From assembly GCA_029204225.1 (NCBI GenBank), contig CM055102.1, forward strand, positions 35,644,585 through 35,708,584: a stretch of 64,000 nucleotides of DNA, written 5' to 3'. A model generated the notes under the pieces. That model was not told the DNA's origin and searched no databases. It worked only from the letters and a program-made list of their open reading frames with translations. This DNA is from Diphasiastrum complanatum. Lineage: Eukaryota > Streptophyta > Lycopodiopsida > Lycopodiales > Lycopodiaceae. The translations under genes were made by a program, and so were the position numbers. Shown one piece after another: positions 10,847 through 21,418 of this stretch (positions are counted from its first letter, which is position 1; each line of letters starts with the position of its first letter).

Positions 10847-11918
10847 ATGAATGTGGATTCCGATTTTGAGTATATAGATGACGATGACTCTGAATACGAA
10901 GATCAATCTAACTATGATTTTGAAAATCAGTATTATGAGTACAACGATGACGAATCCAATCATTGCGACGAATCTAATCAGTGCAAACAAGTGTCATATG
11001 GAGACTATCTGGAACATAATGAAACACATTTTGAATGATTATGATGATTAACAAGTTTACCAAATTAGTCAAAATAACCCAAGTGGTGGTGTTTATAGCA
11101 GTGATACTGACAACGAGCAGCTAAATGCACATCAATCGAAACGTCACCATTACCAACATCCTCATGTAGACCAATCTTCTCAGGCTATGGTGGAAACAAC
11201 GATGGTGCAGAAACAATATATCTTTCACAAGTTTTATGGTAGAATTGCTCACATGGATGTGAGAACATGTTTGGAAAACTTTGACAAATATTTTCAATCA
11301 CATCGAAATAGTGACCATGACATGATTCAATTTGCAAGAACATACCTTGATGGATCTGCAAAAATTTGGTGGCAATATTGGATGCTGTGTGAAGAACCTC
11401 ATGTTACCACTGACAAATGGCCAACCTTTGTACAAAAGTGCATCAAAGAATTTGAATGTACAGACAACCAAGTATGGCATTCTACCGAACAGACGTCTAA
11501 TGTGGAGAGCTATTTCAATGAATTCAATCAGCTAATGGACAGATATGGTTATTCAGTGGAGGAATTTAATACAATGCACTTTATTTTAGGCTTGAAGCTT
11601 GAGATAAGAGCTTGTTTATCTAAGGATATATATCACGAGACTTGGATAATGTCATTATCTGATATAAGATCACATGCTCACACCATAGAATATGAACTGA
11701 AAAAGGGTCAACATGAAGCTGTGACAGAATATTTCACACCACTCAAGCGCACTTTGGAGATACGCGGGATATTAAGCATCAACAAAATGATAGGGCAATT
11801 ACAAAAGTTGAAGATCAAGACAAAGTGCCTAAGATTCAATTGGAAAAAACTATCAATCCAGGAATCTAGAAAAATGATAGGCCAAATGATTGCGAAAAAT
11901 CATTATCAATACCCTTAG
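10847..11918 (+). pseudogene. Gypsy-type Gag of element C (frameshifted)
   Basis: The start at 10847 gives 63 very acidic residues rich in Asp, Glu, Asn and Tyr. After a frameshift the sequence continues to a Retrotrans_gag-like domain from about 11187: FYGRIAHMDVRTCLENFDKYF, then the tryptophan-rich turn GSAKIWWQYWM, then VESYFNEFNQLMDRYGYSVEEF and HFILGLKLEIRACL. This pattern is the capsid-like Gag of Ty3/gypsy elements and differs from the UBN2 Gag of the copia elements elsewhere in the window. No zinc knuckle is seen. The frame stops at 11916. Confidence 0.75.
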
Positions 11919-12903
11919 AAGATGAAATTGGAAGTACAAGACGATGATAAAGATAATTCTTCATCAACATCATCAGTAAATGAGCTGGAAGTGCAACATG
12001 ATGAAGAAGAACAATTATCAACAATGAGAAAACCTGTTCACCAAATAGACTAGCCAACTTCGTTAGTAATTTCTGATTTTCCATTGAATTCACAAGAAAT
12101 GGCCGATCAACATTTATGAAATGCTATGGAGTGTATGCAAGATCAACGACATAAATGTAATTTCCAATTTGAACCAAGCAAGACAATTCCAAATGCGAGC
12201 ACAATGTCAATGCAAGGACACCAAAAATCAGTTGAGGACAATGAACACGATGCGAAGAATTATGAGAACAATATTTTTGTTTTCAATATTGATTTTCAAT
12301 TAAGCAGCATAAAGGTCAATTCAGGCAATAAAGCTGTCAATGAGGCAAATCACTCAAGGACCTCATCTTCCTTGATATTACATGGGATGACGCATCACAT
12401 TCAACCAGAAAACTTGTCTGAAACATCTTGTGAAATGGGATTGATAAATAAGAATAGAACTGATCTATATGAATGTTTCACATTCAGTATAGAGTGCACA
12501 ATGGAATGTGATGAGATTTGTGATATACAAGCTGGAAATTCTCCTAGCTATGAGATGGGACAAATGATCCAAAATCCATTATATCATAGTTTCCAGTTTG
12601 TAGTTCAAAATATTGGAGATATCAATATATTTGAACATGGCGATGTAATCTATGAAAGATTTTTTGTAGAGACTTTGAGTGAACGAGATATCATCACTCT
12701 TTGCAAGCATCTCATTCACTTGATATTCTTGGAAATGAATGTCCATTCGGAATATCATTCATTATTTCTAGAGATGATCAATCAAAGCATATTAGTTCCT
12801 ATATTGGAAATTGATCATGCCAATAATTCCTTCATGCAAGGTCTTCACCATTCAGATGCAAGGCTTATGGTTATCATTGAAGCATTTGGATTGAACAACA
12901 AAG
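11919..12903 (+). pseudogene. Unrecognised extension downstream of gypsy Gag
   Basis: The reading frame of the Gag domain continues past its stop for about 330 codons with only two more stops (near 12050 and 12119), so it was once coding. It is acidic and Asn/Ser-rich, with a cysteine cluster around 12490-12530 (CTMECDEICDI). I recognise no protease, zinc knuckle or polymerase motif. It is cut off at about 12904 by an LTR fragment. The frame appears to run on to 13016, but that tail is LTR sequence. It could be a lineage-specific Gag C-terminus or the region before protease. Confidence 0.5.
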
Positions 12904-13262
12904 TGACTACCCAGGGTCCAAAAATAACAAATATAGATTATTCTACACATGAAATTGCATGCAATCACAAGTATATTGCACCAATGGATAGTAGAACCCA
13001 AGAGAACCATGTATAAGCATGAAATGAGATAGAGAAGAGAGAAGATCACTCTCTCCATGAGTTACATCCTCTTATAACAGGTCCAAAACCTATTTGGCCA
13101 CTTGGCTTTCCCTCCAAAATACTAACCCTACTATTTTTGTGTCTAGATTCAAAGTACCCATCATTCAAATTTTAATCTACTCAAACTCGCCTTCTAACTT
13201 TCCCACACTTTCAAAAAGTGTTTATTCAAATGACATTTAGACTAATGAACTTTGAAAAGTCA
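12904..13262 (-). repeat. LTR fragment related to the LTR of element L
   Basis: In reverse complement this matches about 53173-53530, the middle of the element L LTR, with a conserved TATA region and transcript-start region. Both LTR ends are missing. It separates the gypsy Gag region from element D. I found no target-site duplication. Confidence 0.8.
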
Positions 13263-13832
13263 ATTACGACACTCCTTCATGTCATGATTGGCTCTCTTGC
13301 AATATCTATAGAAAAGTTTCTTGTGCGATCCACCATGCTCACCTTGAGTGTGAGGCTTCTGCTGTTGCTGCTGCACTTGATTCTTGCCCTTGGAATAGTC
13401 TATCTTCTTGGTGTACAAGGCTATGGATTTGTCTTTGATGGACAGGCCACTAGTTTTTCTCCACATTTGCTCTTGAAGAAGATGACTGATTACCTTTTGA
13501 AGAGTGAGGTCGGGTTGTGTGGAGATCATCACCACAAAGTGTTCATACGACTTTGGAAGAGAAGGAAGCAAGGTCATAACGACGTCATCATCTTGAATAG
13601 AATATCTTACAGCTGATAACTGATCCATTAAAGATTTGAAGCTGTTGATGTGAGAAGTGATGACAGTAGAATCAGACATGCTAAGAGTAAAGAACTTCCT
13701 TCTCAGATGTAATCTAGTGGTTACATCATGAGTCTCAGAGAGATTTGATAACAAATCTAATGCATCCTTAGAGGTTTTGCATGTGGTAACGTGGGATTGG
13801 GAATCGGCTAGATTGAGTGTGATACATGCTAA
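13263..13832 (-). pseudogene. Element D copia gag, C-terminal part
   Basis: This is a minus-strand UBN2-type Gag: LHLRRKFFTLSMSDSTVI, VMTLLPSLPKSYEHFV, a Lys/Gln-rich basic region with a run of six glutamines (two further residues, then KPH), and a CCHC-like knuckle (YRYCKRANHDMKEC, with one cysteine replaced by tyrosine). It ends at the LTR fragment, so protease and polymerase are missing. Upstream it is cut by element E. The frame continues exactly in the segment right of E (19989-20110) once E and one GCTAA are removed. Confidence 0.85.
13828..13832. repeat. Target-site duplication GCTAA, left copy (element E)
   Basis: Pairs with GCTAA at 19989-19993 and marks the insertion of E into the gag of D. 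Confidence 0.9.
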
Positions 13833-14513
13833 TGTAAAAATTACAGCAAATAAGGATCCTAAAACACTTGAAATGATGAGGGAAACAATAGATTATGATT
13901 TCATAAGATTAGCACAAGTTGAACCATCAAAATCCATCAAAAATCTATGCTTGAACCTCACTAAATGGCCCAAATCCTTGAAGAAGGCTTCACACGTGTG
14001 AAAGTACGGCCTCCCACAGTCTGAGTACTGTACACCAAACCTACATTCAATCCTATAATCATTAGTAATCACAAGTACTCAAACAATTATGAACATAGAG
14101 AGCAATTGCACCATTATGAGAGAAAAAACATGAAATTGCTTGATTGATTTTGGTGAGATATCATCACCTATATATACATGATCCATCACGGTTTTGGGCA
14201 GGTATGAGTAGCCCTAAACCTATCCCTAATGCTAATTTTGGTGGATCTTTCATCCCTACCAAGTTAGGGTTGGAATCTTGGAGATCCCTCAACAATGCAA
14301 AAATCACCAAAAATAGCTCCTATTTTTTCTCCCTTGTATCTAAGCATAATTTGGACTCATTCAAAGGTTCTAACACTTAGGTCTACTTGAGAACATCCTT
14401 ATGAATGGAAACCTATGCTATTTGGCACGTGTGACAAGCCACATCATGACCATCCAACTATTTACAAGTCATATGACCAAAACTAGTCAAGCTAGAATTG
14501 TGAGTTTTTAACA
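13833..14513 (-). repeat. 3' LTR of element E
   Basis: A 681-bp LTR that on the minus strand begins TGTTAAAAACTC and ends TTTTTACA. It has a TATA-like run (TATATATAG, minus strand, 14169-14177) and the palindrome TTCACACGTGTGAA at 13989-14002, plus a further CACGTG near 14426. The identical 78-residue plus-strand frames in both LTRs are incidental. Confidence 0.95.
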
Positions 14514-14523
14514 CTCCTCCTCA
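14514..14523 (-). promoter_or_regulatory. Polypurine tract of element E
   Basis: On the minus strand a GAGGAGGAG run lies immediately before the 3' LTR start. Confidence 0.8.
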
Positions 14524-14527
14524 CTAT

Positions 14528-16696
14528 CTAGCTTGGTTCAATCATTGCTTTACTAATCACTCCAAGTGATGATCTGAACTTCATAAAAGGTGTCTTTTGA
14601 AGTGGTTTAGTAAGTAGATCAGCTACACATTCATTGCTTGGAACATGCTCCAAAGCAATCTCCTTGGCTTGCACCATTTCTCTCACAAAGTGATGGCATA
14701 TCTCAATGTGCTTAGATCTTGCATGGAAGATTGGGTTAGATGCAAGGTGTTGGGCTGATATATTGTCATTGTAGATGATTGGTGCCTCCTCTGAATCCAT
14801 GATCTTTAGTTCCACCAATAATCTCTTGATCCAAAGTACCTCCTTTGTAGTGGTTGTCAAAGCTTTGTACTCGGCCTCGGTTGAAGATAGAGATATAGTT
14901 TCTTGCTTTTTTGAAAGCCATGAAACCACACCTTCTCCTATGAAAGTTGAATAGGCACTTGTTGATTTCCTATCCCTCTTGTCCCCTGCAAAATCTGAAT
15001 CACTAAATGCATGAAGGTTAATCACATCTCCTCTATATAGAATCCCAAAATCCAATGTACCCGAGATGTATCTTAGAATTCTCTTAGCCTTTTTCCAATG
15101 GATATTCAATGGCTTTTGCATGGATTGGCTCAACCTACATACACTAAAGCTAAGATCTGGTCTAGTTATAGTGATCCACATTAAGGAACCTATAAGTTGC
15201 CTAAACAAAGTGATGTCCATGAAGGATCTTTCATCATCTTCATTTGGCACTTTTACATCTTGCTCCATTGGTGTGTCAACACTTTTGCATACTTCCATCT
15301 TAAACTTCTTCAAAAGACTTTGAGCATAGTTTACTTGACTTATAAAGATAAAATCAGACCCTCTAAGTACTTCTATGCCTAAGATGAAGTGAAGACACCC
15401 TAGATCTACCATCTTGAACTCTAAGGATAGATCTATCTTGATTTTTTCAATACCATCAACACTATTTCCACTAATGATGATGTCATCTACATAAATGAGT
15501 AAAAGTACAATACCAACATCATCAAACTTAATGTAAAGAGTGGGATCATATTCACTTTGAACAAAAGAAAGTGAAATAAGATAGCAATGTAGTCTTGAAT
15601 TCCAAGATCTCGAGGCTTGCTTCAAGCCATAGATGCTTCTTTGGAGATGGCATACTTTGTTCTCCATTCCATGCTTGATGAACCCTTGTGGCTGCTCCAT
15701 ATAGATATCCTCTTCCAAAAAACCATTCAAGAAAGCATTAGAGACATCCATTTGACATAGAATCCATCCAAAATGTGATGCAAGTGCAATGATTAGTCTT
15801 ATTGTGACCATCTTGGCCACGGGTGCAAAAGTTTCCTCATAGTCTATCCCTCTCTCTTGAGCATAACCTTTTGCAACTAATCTTGCTTTATGTTTGTTAA
15901 CACTCCCATTTGCATTCAACTTAAGCTTGAAGACCCACTTGCATCCTATTACATTCCTTTGGGGTCTCTCAACAAGCAACCAAGTTTCATTCTCAATCAA
16001 GGCATCATACTCATCCAACATAGCTTTATACCATTCTTTGGAGTTCAATGCATCTTCAACATTAGACAGTTCTTCAAAACTAGATAAAGAATAAGAAGTG
16101 GATGAGATACCCTCAACTTGCTGTCCTTTGCCTTGATATGTGAGCCTTGATGGCTCCACTTTTGCCCTTGAAGATCTCCTTGGTGTGATAGGTGGGTTTG
16201 GTGCTTGCTCCTCCATGAGCTCCTCCTCAAAACCAAGATCTTGCTCCTCGGCCATCTTCTTCTTGATTGTTGGAGCACTTGAGACTTCTTCAAGCATATG
16301 CATATGATGTTCATCAAAGATTACATCCCTTGAAACAACAAATTTGTTCAAGGATGGGAGATAGACTTTGTAGCCCTTGCTTGAGCTTGCATATCCAAGC
16401 ATGATCCCTCTTGTGGAAGATGGATCCTCCTTGGTTCTTGTTTCCAATGGCACATGCACATAACATATACACCCAAAAACTTTCAAGTGATTAAGATTGG
16501 GTTTCTTTCCATACAACATCTCATAAGGAGTTTTGCCTTCAATTGCTTTGCAAGACACCCTATTCATCAAGTAGTTTGCACATACAAGAGACTCACCCCA
16601 AAAGGATTTGGGCAAACAAGCATCTAATCTTAAAGCCTTAGAACATTCACATAATGTTCTATTCCTTCTTTCAGCAACTCCATTTTGTTGAGGAGT
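14528..16696 (-). CDS. Element E integrase end, reverse transcriptase and RNase H
   Basis: This is the same frame as the upstream Gag-protease-integrase, resuming after one nonsense codon. It begins TPQQNGVAER, which holds the integrase glutamate, then the copia integrase tail (KVFGCICYVHVPLETR, VSRDVIFDEHH). The RVT_2 domain follows (GCKWVFKLKL, HKARLVAKGYAQ, CQMDVSNAFLNGFLEE, SIYGLKQASRSWNSR) with the catalytic YVDD box at about residue 375 counted from the methionine at 16615. RNase H shows FSDSDFAGD, SLSSTEAEYKAL and a conserved HARSKHIEICHHFVRE tail. Length and order are normal for a copia Pol. It would need stop read-through or a donor. Confidence 0.93.
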   Translation of the reverse strand, partial: TPQQNGVAERRNRTLCECSKALRLDACLPKSFWGESLVCANYLMNRVSCKAIEGKTPYEMLYGKKPNLNHLKVFGCICYVHVPLETRTKEDPSSTRGIMLGYASSSKGYKVYLPSLNKFVVSRDVIFDEHHMHMLEEVSSAPTIKKKMAEEQDLGFEEELMEEQAPNPPITPRRSSRAKVEPSRLTYQGKGQQVEGISSTSYSLSSFEELSNVEDALNSKEWYKAMLDEYDALIENETWLLVERPQRNVIGCKWVFKLKLNANGSVNKHKARLVAKGYAQERGIDYEETFAPVAKMVTIRLIIALASHFGWILCQMDVSNAFLNGFLEEDIYMEQPQGFIKHGMENKVCHLQRSIYGLKQASRSWNSRLHCYLISLSFVQSEYDPTLYIKFDDVGIVLLLIYVDDIIISGNSVDGIEKIKIDLSLEFKMVDLGCLHFILGIEVLRGSDFIFISQVNYAQSLLKKFKMEVCKSVDTPMEQDVKVPNEDDERSFMDITLFRQLIGSLMWITITRPDLSFSVCRLSQSMQKPLNIHWKKAKRILRYISGTLDFGILYRGDVINLHAFSDSDFAGDKRDRKSTSAYSTFIGEGVVSWLSKKQETISLSSTEAEYKALTTTTKEVLWIKRLLVELKIMDSEEAPIIYNDNISAQHLASNPIFHARSKHIEICHHFVREMVQAKEIALEHVPSNECVADLLTKPLQKTPFMKFRSSLGVISKAMIEPS

Positions 16697-18496
16697 TTAA
16701 GGACAAGAAGTCTCTTTTTTGATCCCTTCCTCCTCACAAAAGGCCTTGAACTCATTGGAGATGAATTCTCCACCATTGTCACTTCTAAGAATCTTGATGC
16801 TATGATTATGATGCTTTTCCACAAACAACTTGAACTTTACAAAAGTATCAAATACTTGAGACTTGAAGGAAAGTAAGAACACCCAACAATATCTTGAGTA
16901 GTCATCAATGAAGGTTAAAAACATGGATGAACCTCCATTAGATTTGGTGCTAGCAATGTGCACATCCGAGTGTATGAGTTCAAGAGGATGAGATGACTTT
17001 GTGATGGAGTTAGGAAACACCTTCTTATGTGCCTTGGATAAGGCACAAGCTTCACAAACCTTGTCTTCCTTCCCAATAGACCTTGGTAGGCCTAAAGCAT
17101 ACTCCTCCTTGATCATAGCCTCCATGGAACCCGAGTTGACATGTCCAAGTCTTTTGTGCCATAAAGTAAAGGTAGATATCTTGCTCTTCTCGGCCAACAT
17201 GACAACATTAGTATCCACAAATGCATCCAGCTTATAAAGTTTGCCAAGTCTAGTGCCCTTAGCCACTATCTTACCCTTCTTCTTGATGAAACATTCATTT
17301 GAAGCAAAGTCAACATTGAAACCATTGTCTACCATTTGGCCAACACTTAGTAGATTCTTTGTTATTGTAGGAATGTACAAAACACCTTCTATGTTGATCT
17401 TTTTGGAAGATCCTAAGCAAAGGGGAATGCTACCAACTCCTTCAATCTTACAAGCTTCATCATTTGCTGTATAGACAGACTTTATAGGTCCATCATAAGA
17501 TAAGAGAGAAGAGAAAAACTCCCTTTTACTAGTCATGTGTGAACTAGCACCCGAGTCAATCCACCAAGGATCTTGTCCTTTGAAGCTTGTTGAAGAAAAT
17601 ATGGACATCATGAGAGAGTCCTCATGTGAACTCTCCTCCTCCTCCTCTTTGCTCATGTTGGCTTGGATTTGATCTTGCTTCCTCTTGAAGCATTCCGAGG
17701 CATAATGCCCCATCTTGCTACAATAGTAGCACTTCACCTTTGATTTGTCCTTCTTGACTTTGGTGGTTGATGGAGATGCCTTTGGGGGTCCTTCTTGATC
17801 CTCAAGCTTTGTAGACTTCTTGAATGTTGATCCTTTGCCTTTGGACTTGCCTTTGCCTTTGCTGAAGAGAGCTTGGTCATCTCCACCTTGGATGGAAAGC
17901 CTATCCATCCTCTCTTGCATTTGGCTCCTTCTTGATTCCTCGGCCATGAGTGTGCCTTGGAGTTCTTCAAGTATGGGTAGCTTAAACATAATTGCATATC
18001 CCTGAACCAAATTGTCAAATTCAAAGCTTAGTCCATTCAATATGAGTTGAACAAGCTCTTCATCCTTGATAGGGTCACCTATAAAGGCTAGCTCTTTGTT
18101 CAATTCCTTTACTCTTAGGACAAAAGTATGTGCACTCTCTCCTTTCTTTTGATAGCTTCTATAGATTTGATTCTTCAAAGATAACATTCTAGTTTGGTTC
18201 TTGGATTCATAGACCTTTTGCAAAGTCTCCCAAGCATCTTGAGCTGAAGTGCAATCTCCTACCTCTCTTAAGAGTTCATTTGCAACATTCATTTTTATGC
18301 AATGTAGTGCAGCATTGCACCTCTTGATGTATTTGGCTTTTTCTTGAGGATGAATAGGTTCACCCTCCTTACCATTTACAATTTCCATCAGATCTTGCAT
18401 GATCATGATAGATTCCATTCTAACTTTCCATATGGAATAGTTAGTTTTGTTGAGCCTTTCATTAGTATCCAAAAGATATGCATTTATAGATGCCAT
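16697..18496 (-). CDS. Element E Gag, protease and integrase core
   Basis: 599 residues from a start just inside the leader. A UBN2-type Gag occupies about residues 1-200 (NYSIWKVRMESIMIMQDL, then SAQDAWETLQKVYESKN). A basic region precedes a CCHC knuckle at residues 256-269 (CYYCSKMGHYASEC). The protease active site DSGAS begins at residue 314. The GAG-pre-integrase zinc ligands are His447, His452, Cys481 and Cys484. Integrase catalytic aspartates are at 511 (IHSDVH) and 573 (RSDNGGEF); the glutamate is at 609 beyond the stop, giving the expected DD35E spacing. The frame ends at TAA where the family has a tyrosine codon (CPYTPQQNG), so a single substitution explains the break. Confidence 0.93.
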   Translation of the reverse strand: MASINAYLLDTNERLNKTNYSIWKVRMESIMIMQDLMEIVNGKEGEPIHPQEKAKYIKRCNAALHCIKMNVANELLREVGDCTSAQDAWETLQKVYESKNQTRMLSLKNQIYRSYQKKGESAHTFVLRVKELNKELAFIGDPIKDEELVQLILNGLSFEFDNLVQGYAIMFKLPILEELQGTLMAEESRRSQMQERMDRLSIQGGDDQALFSKGKGKSKGKGSTFKKSTKLEDQEGPPKASPSTTKVKKDKSKVKCYYCSKMGHYASECFKRKQDQIQANMSKEEEEESSHEDSLMMSIFSSTSFKGQDPWWIDSGASSHMTSKREFFSSLLSYDGPIKSVYTANDEACKIEGVGSIPLCLGSSKKINIEGVLYIPTITKNLLSVGQMVDNGFNVDFASNECFIKKKGKIVAKGTRLGKLYKLDAFVDTNVVMLAEKSKISTFTLWHKRLGHVNSGSMEAMIKEEYALGLPRSIGKEDKVCEACALSKAHKKVFPNSITKSSHPLELIHSDVHIASTKSNGGSSMFLTFIDDYSRYCWVFLLSFKSQVFDTFVKFKLFVEKHHNHSIKILRSDNGGEFISNEFKAFCEEEGIKKETSCP

Positions 18497-19294
18497 CTAG
18501 TCTCCTAATCAAGGACTTGACACAAATGAAGGTTACTTCTATTGATTTGATTGAAGGTCTACCTTATCCCACTTCTTAGGGACCTGAAAATATCAGTAAT
18601 AGACTTCCTATAAAGATCTAAGAATGATCTCTAACAAAATCAAATCATAGAATACTAGAAACAATGCACTTGCTTGATTGAAGTAGACAATACTAGTAGA
18701 ATTGCCCCTCTTTCTATAAAGAACATTAAAGCTTCCAAATGATCTGATCAAGAGTGAATTTCAGCAACCTAATATACTTCCAAAATCACTTGTAAAAGAT
18801 CTAAATGGAACTTAATGAGGATGCAACACAATCTACTATCCAATCACAGGCAAAAAATGATCAAAATTGATGAAAAATTGATCTAATTTGGTGCATAAGT
18901 CAAGCAATGGTTGGACTGAACCTAAATCACTTTAGGAGGTGTCTACTACACCTTATAACAGCCTTGAAGAGTCCCCAAAACTCTGATCTTCCCTCTCCTT
19001 GAATGCTAGAAAGCCTCCTCTATGAAATCACCTCCAAAACTTGCTTAGAAATTAATGCTTGGAGCAAGCAAAACTTGCTATCTTGGTAATGTGAATTGAA
19101 TTCAACTTTGCCTCTGGTTTTAGACACCTAAACACCTGAAAATTAAGTCACACAACACCAATCTCCAATGTATTTGACTCACTTTGAGTTCTAGAATCAA
19201 TACTAGATGCTAAGATCCAATCTACACAAGATTTAGATCAAAAATTGTGATCAAATTGAATGAAAACCAAGGATTTAGCTCATTTCAGCCTTTA
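18497..19294 (-). other. Untranslated leader of element E
   Basis: About 800 bases between the PBS and the gag start, AT-rich, with no gene on either strand. Confidence 0.7.
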
Positions 19295-19307
19295 GGCTCT
19301 GATACCA
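19295..19307 (-). promoter_or_regulatory. Primer-binding site of element E (tRNA-iMet)
   Basis: On the minus strand TGGTATCAGAGCC directly follows the ...TTTTTACA end of the 5' LTR. Confidence 0.95.
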
Positions 19308-19988
19308 TGTAAAAATTACAGCAAATAAGGATCCTAAAACACTTGAAATGATGAGGGAAACAATAGATTATGATTTCATAAGATTAGCACAAGTTGAACC
19401 ATCAAAATCCATCAAAAATCTATGCTTGAACCTCACTAAATGGCCCAAATCCTTGAAGAAGGCTTCACACGTGTGAAAGTACGGCCTCCCACAGTCTGAG
19501 TACTGTACACCAGACCTACATTCAATCCTATAATCATTAGTAATCACAAGTACTCAAACAATTATGAACATAGAGAGCAATTGCACCATTATGAGAGAAA
19601 AAACATGAAATTGCTTGATTGATTTTGGTGAGATATCATCACCTATATATACATGATCCATCACGGTTTTGGGCAGGTATGAGTAGCCCTAAACCTATCC
19701 CTAATGCTAATTTTGGTGGATCTTTCATCCCTACCAAGTTAGGGTTGGAATCTTGGAGATCCCTCAACAATGCAAAAATCACCAAAAATAGCTCCTATTT
19801 TTTCTCCCTTGTATCTAAGCATAATTTGGACTCATTCAAAGGTTCTAACACTTAGGTCTACTTGAGAACATCCTTATGAATGGAAACCTATGCTATTTGG
19901 CACGTGTGACAAGCCACATCATGACCATCCAATTATTTACAAGTCATATGACCAAAACTAGTCAAGCTAGAATTGTGAGTTTTTAACA
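19308..19988 (-). repeat. 5' LTR of element E
   Basis: 681 bp, nearly identical to 13833-14513. It carries the same TTCACACGTGTGAA palindrome (19464-19477) and the same TATA-like run. Confidence 0.95.
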
Positions 19989-20110
19989 GCTAAGGCCTTC
20001 TGATCTTTGATCTTCCATGTCATTGCTTGATCACCATCTTCTTGTTTCAAGTTAGCACCTTCTACTACATCCCTAGATGATGAAGATGAAGAGCTACCTA
20101 TATGAGACAT
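19989..20110 (-). pseudogene. Element D gag, N-terminal part
   Basis: The minus-strand start at about 20110 gives a short serine-rich Gag N-terminus (MSHIGSSSSSSSRD) that stops at the GCTAA duplication. Its frame continues in 13263-13832. Element E therefore split an otherwise open gag frame. Confidence 0.8.
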
Positions 20111-20162
20111 ACTAATAGTATTACAAATGATACACACTTAATCTCTCGGTTTATATGATCTA

Positions 20163-20175
20163 TGCTCTGATACCA
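20163..20175 (-). promoter_or_regulatory. Primer-binding site of element D
   Basis: On the minus strand TGGTATCAGAGCA lies four bases from the ...CCCATCA end of the LTR. Confidence 0.85.
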
Positions 20176-20179
20176 ATCT

Positions 20180-20767
20180 GATGGGGCAAGGGAGTGCGAG
20201 AAACATGAACGGAGAAGAGAGCAGGAATATTGCGGAATAGCTCTCCCATTACAATCAGCTGCTAGATGCAAAAACAGTCTAATAGAAAGCTTATGCAAAG
20301 TATAATCATAGCTTTAAGTGTTCTAGTTGCCCAACAAGATCTTAAAAATTAATTCATACTCACAAAAACAAGATTACAGTCCACCGAAGAGATTAGAAAT
20401 GGTGTGCATGTGGTATTACTAAAAATTAGATTCAATGTGAAGTATGGTTTTGAAATAAAGAGCAATATGATATCGCGAGTTCCTCAGGCATCAAAGATAG
20501 CCATCGTCTGATCAAAAGTGAAGGAGTCATAGACGTCTGTGTTCTGATTAGAGTGAGTAAACAAGCGCGATCAAACAACGATAAAGTGCAGTCAATCACA
20601 ACAAGCATTCATCTACGTTATACACAAATACAAAAGCATGCTGCTGCTATATTACACTGAAGCACAATAAAATAGCAAGTACAACCAAAATGGTGGCGTA
20701 ATTGGGAGGCTCAAATAAAATGTCTCATGGACGGAGCTTCAAGTAATCTGTACTGGGATGGTCTATG
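20180..20767 (-). repeat. 5' LTR of element D (upstream part uncertain)
   Basis: About 590 bp that match, in reverse complement, the split LTR at 24703-24885 plus 26086-26451. The end next to the PBS is clear. The outer end is not, because similarity stops at 20767 and no duplication was found. 20768-21060 shows nothing recognisable. Confidence 0.75.
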
Positions 20768-21060
20768 TGAAAAAAGTGGATCTTGAATGGATCCAAACTC
20801 CCAAAATACTTGGCTAAGATCTTTGCACAACAAGCTACAAAAGCTAGAAATGGCAAAGCATCCTAATGCTACTTTTGATACACATGAACTTGACAAAGCA
20901 TTCAAGAGACAAAAGAAACTAATAAAAGGTACTAATGGTAGTCAAAAATAGCAGCAAACAGGCTCCCAACAGCAATCTACCACTTTTGGAAACCTCTTAA
21001 GATCATACACAAAAGCTTGAAGACAATACACAAAGCACTGCTCTCAATGGAGGAAGAAAC

Positions 21061-21418
21061 TGTGACAATGATCTATTGATCTCTCTCAACAATACAATAA
21101 GTTTCTCCAACCTACTCTCCAAGAATTTCAGCCTAATATAGGTGAGAGAGATGACTCTCTCTCCTCTCTCTAGAACTTAGGACCCAATTTTAGGGCACAA
21201 GTAGCCTAAATAGCCAATTTTGGCCTATATGTCCAAATAGCATGATTTTGGTGTCATTTCGAAGGTCTTGAAGTTTAAGACTTCTTCAATATGAAATATA
21301 TAATAAAATAAAAGTATCTAGGCCTATTTTACACGTGTGAAAGGTTAGATTCAAAACTATGTACAAAAATTGCCAATCTAGGCCTCAAACTAGCTAGGAA
21401 ATGTTGACAATTTTCACA
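21061..21418 (-). repeat. 3' LTR of element H
   Basis: On the minus strand the sequence begins TGTGAAAATT after a purine tract (GAAGAGGGAG, 21419-21428). A TGTGACAATG on the plus strand at 21061 would give matching inverted ends and a 358-bp LTR. It contains ACACGTGT near 21331-21340. The left border is inferred from those ends only. Confidence 0.5.

Larger units (their letters stand above)
13833..19988 (-). mobile_element. Young, near-intact Ty1/copia retrotransposon E
   Basis: This 6156-bp minus-strand element has two 681-bp LTRs ending in TG...CA, a PBS, a polypurine tract and a perfect 5-bp target duplication. The two LTRs differ at only about two positions that I could find (near 14039/19514 and 14459/19934), so insertion was recent. 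The single Gag-Pol frame (18496 to 14528, about 1322 codons) is interrupted by only one nonsense codon at 16697-16699. All catalytic residues that I checked are present. It is the best candidate in the window for recent activity and a possible Pol donor for defective copies. Confidence 0.95.

Noticed and set aside
12904-13016. C-terminal end of the long frame 12126-13016
   Set aside because: This part is LTR sequence in reverse (matches 53430-53530), so the frame is an accidental fusion.
12904-13262. Complete solo LTR with TG...CA ends
   Set aside because: TG and CA can be found at 12904 and 13262, but the flanks do not share a 5-bp duplication and the homologous LTR at 53091-53736 is longer on both sides; it is a fragment.
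13218-13616. 132-codon plus-strand frame with leucine-rich stretch
   Set aside because: It is the antisense of the element D gag, which has clear homology on the minus strand.
14144-14380. Identical 78-codon plus-strand frames at 14144-14380 and 19619-19855
   Set aside because: They lie in the two LTRs of element E and are identical only because the LTRs are.
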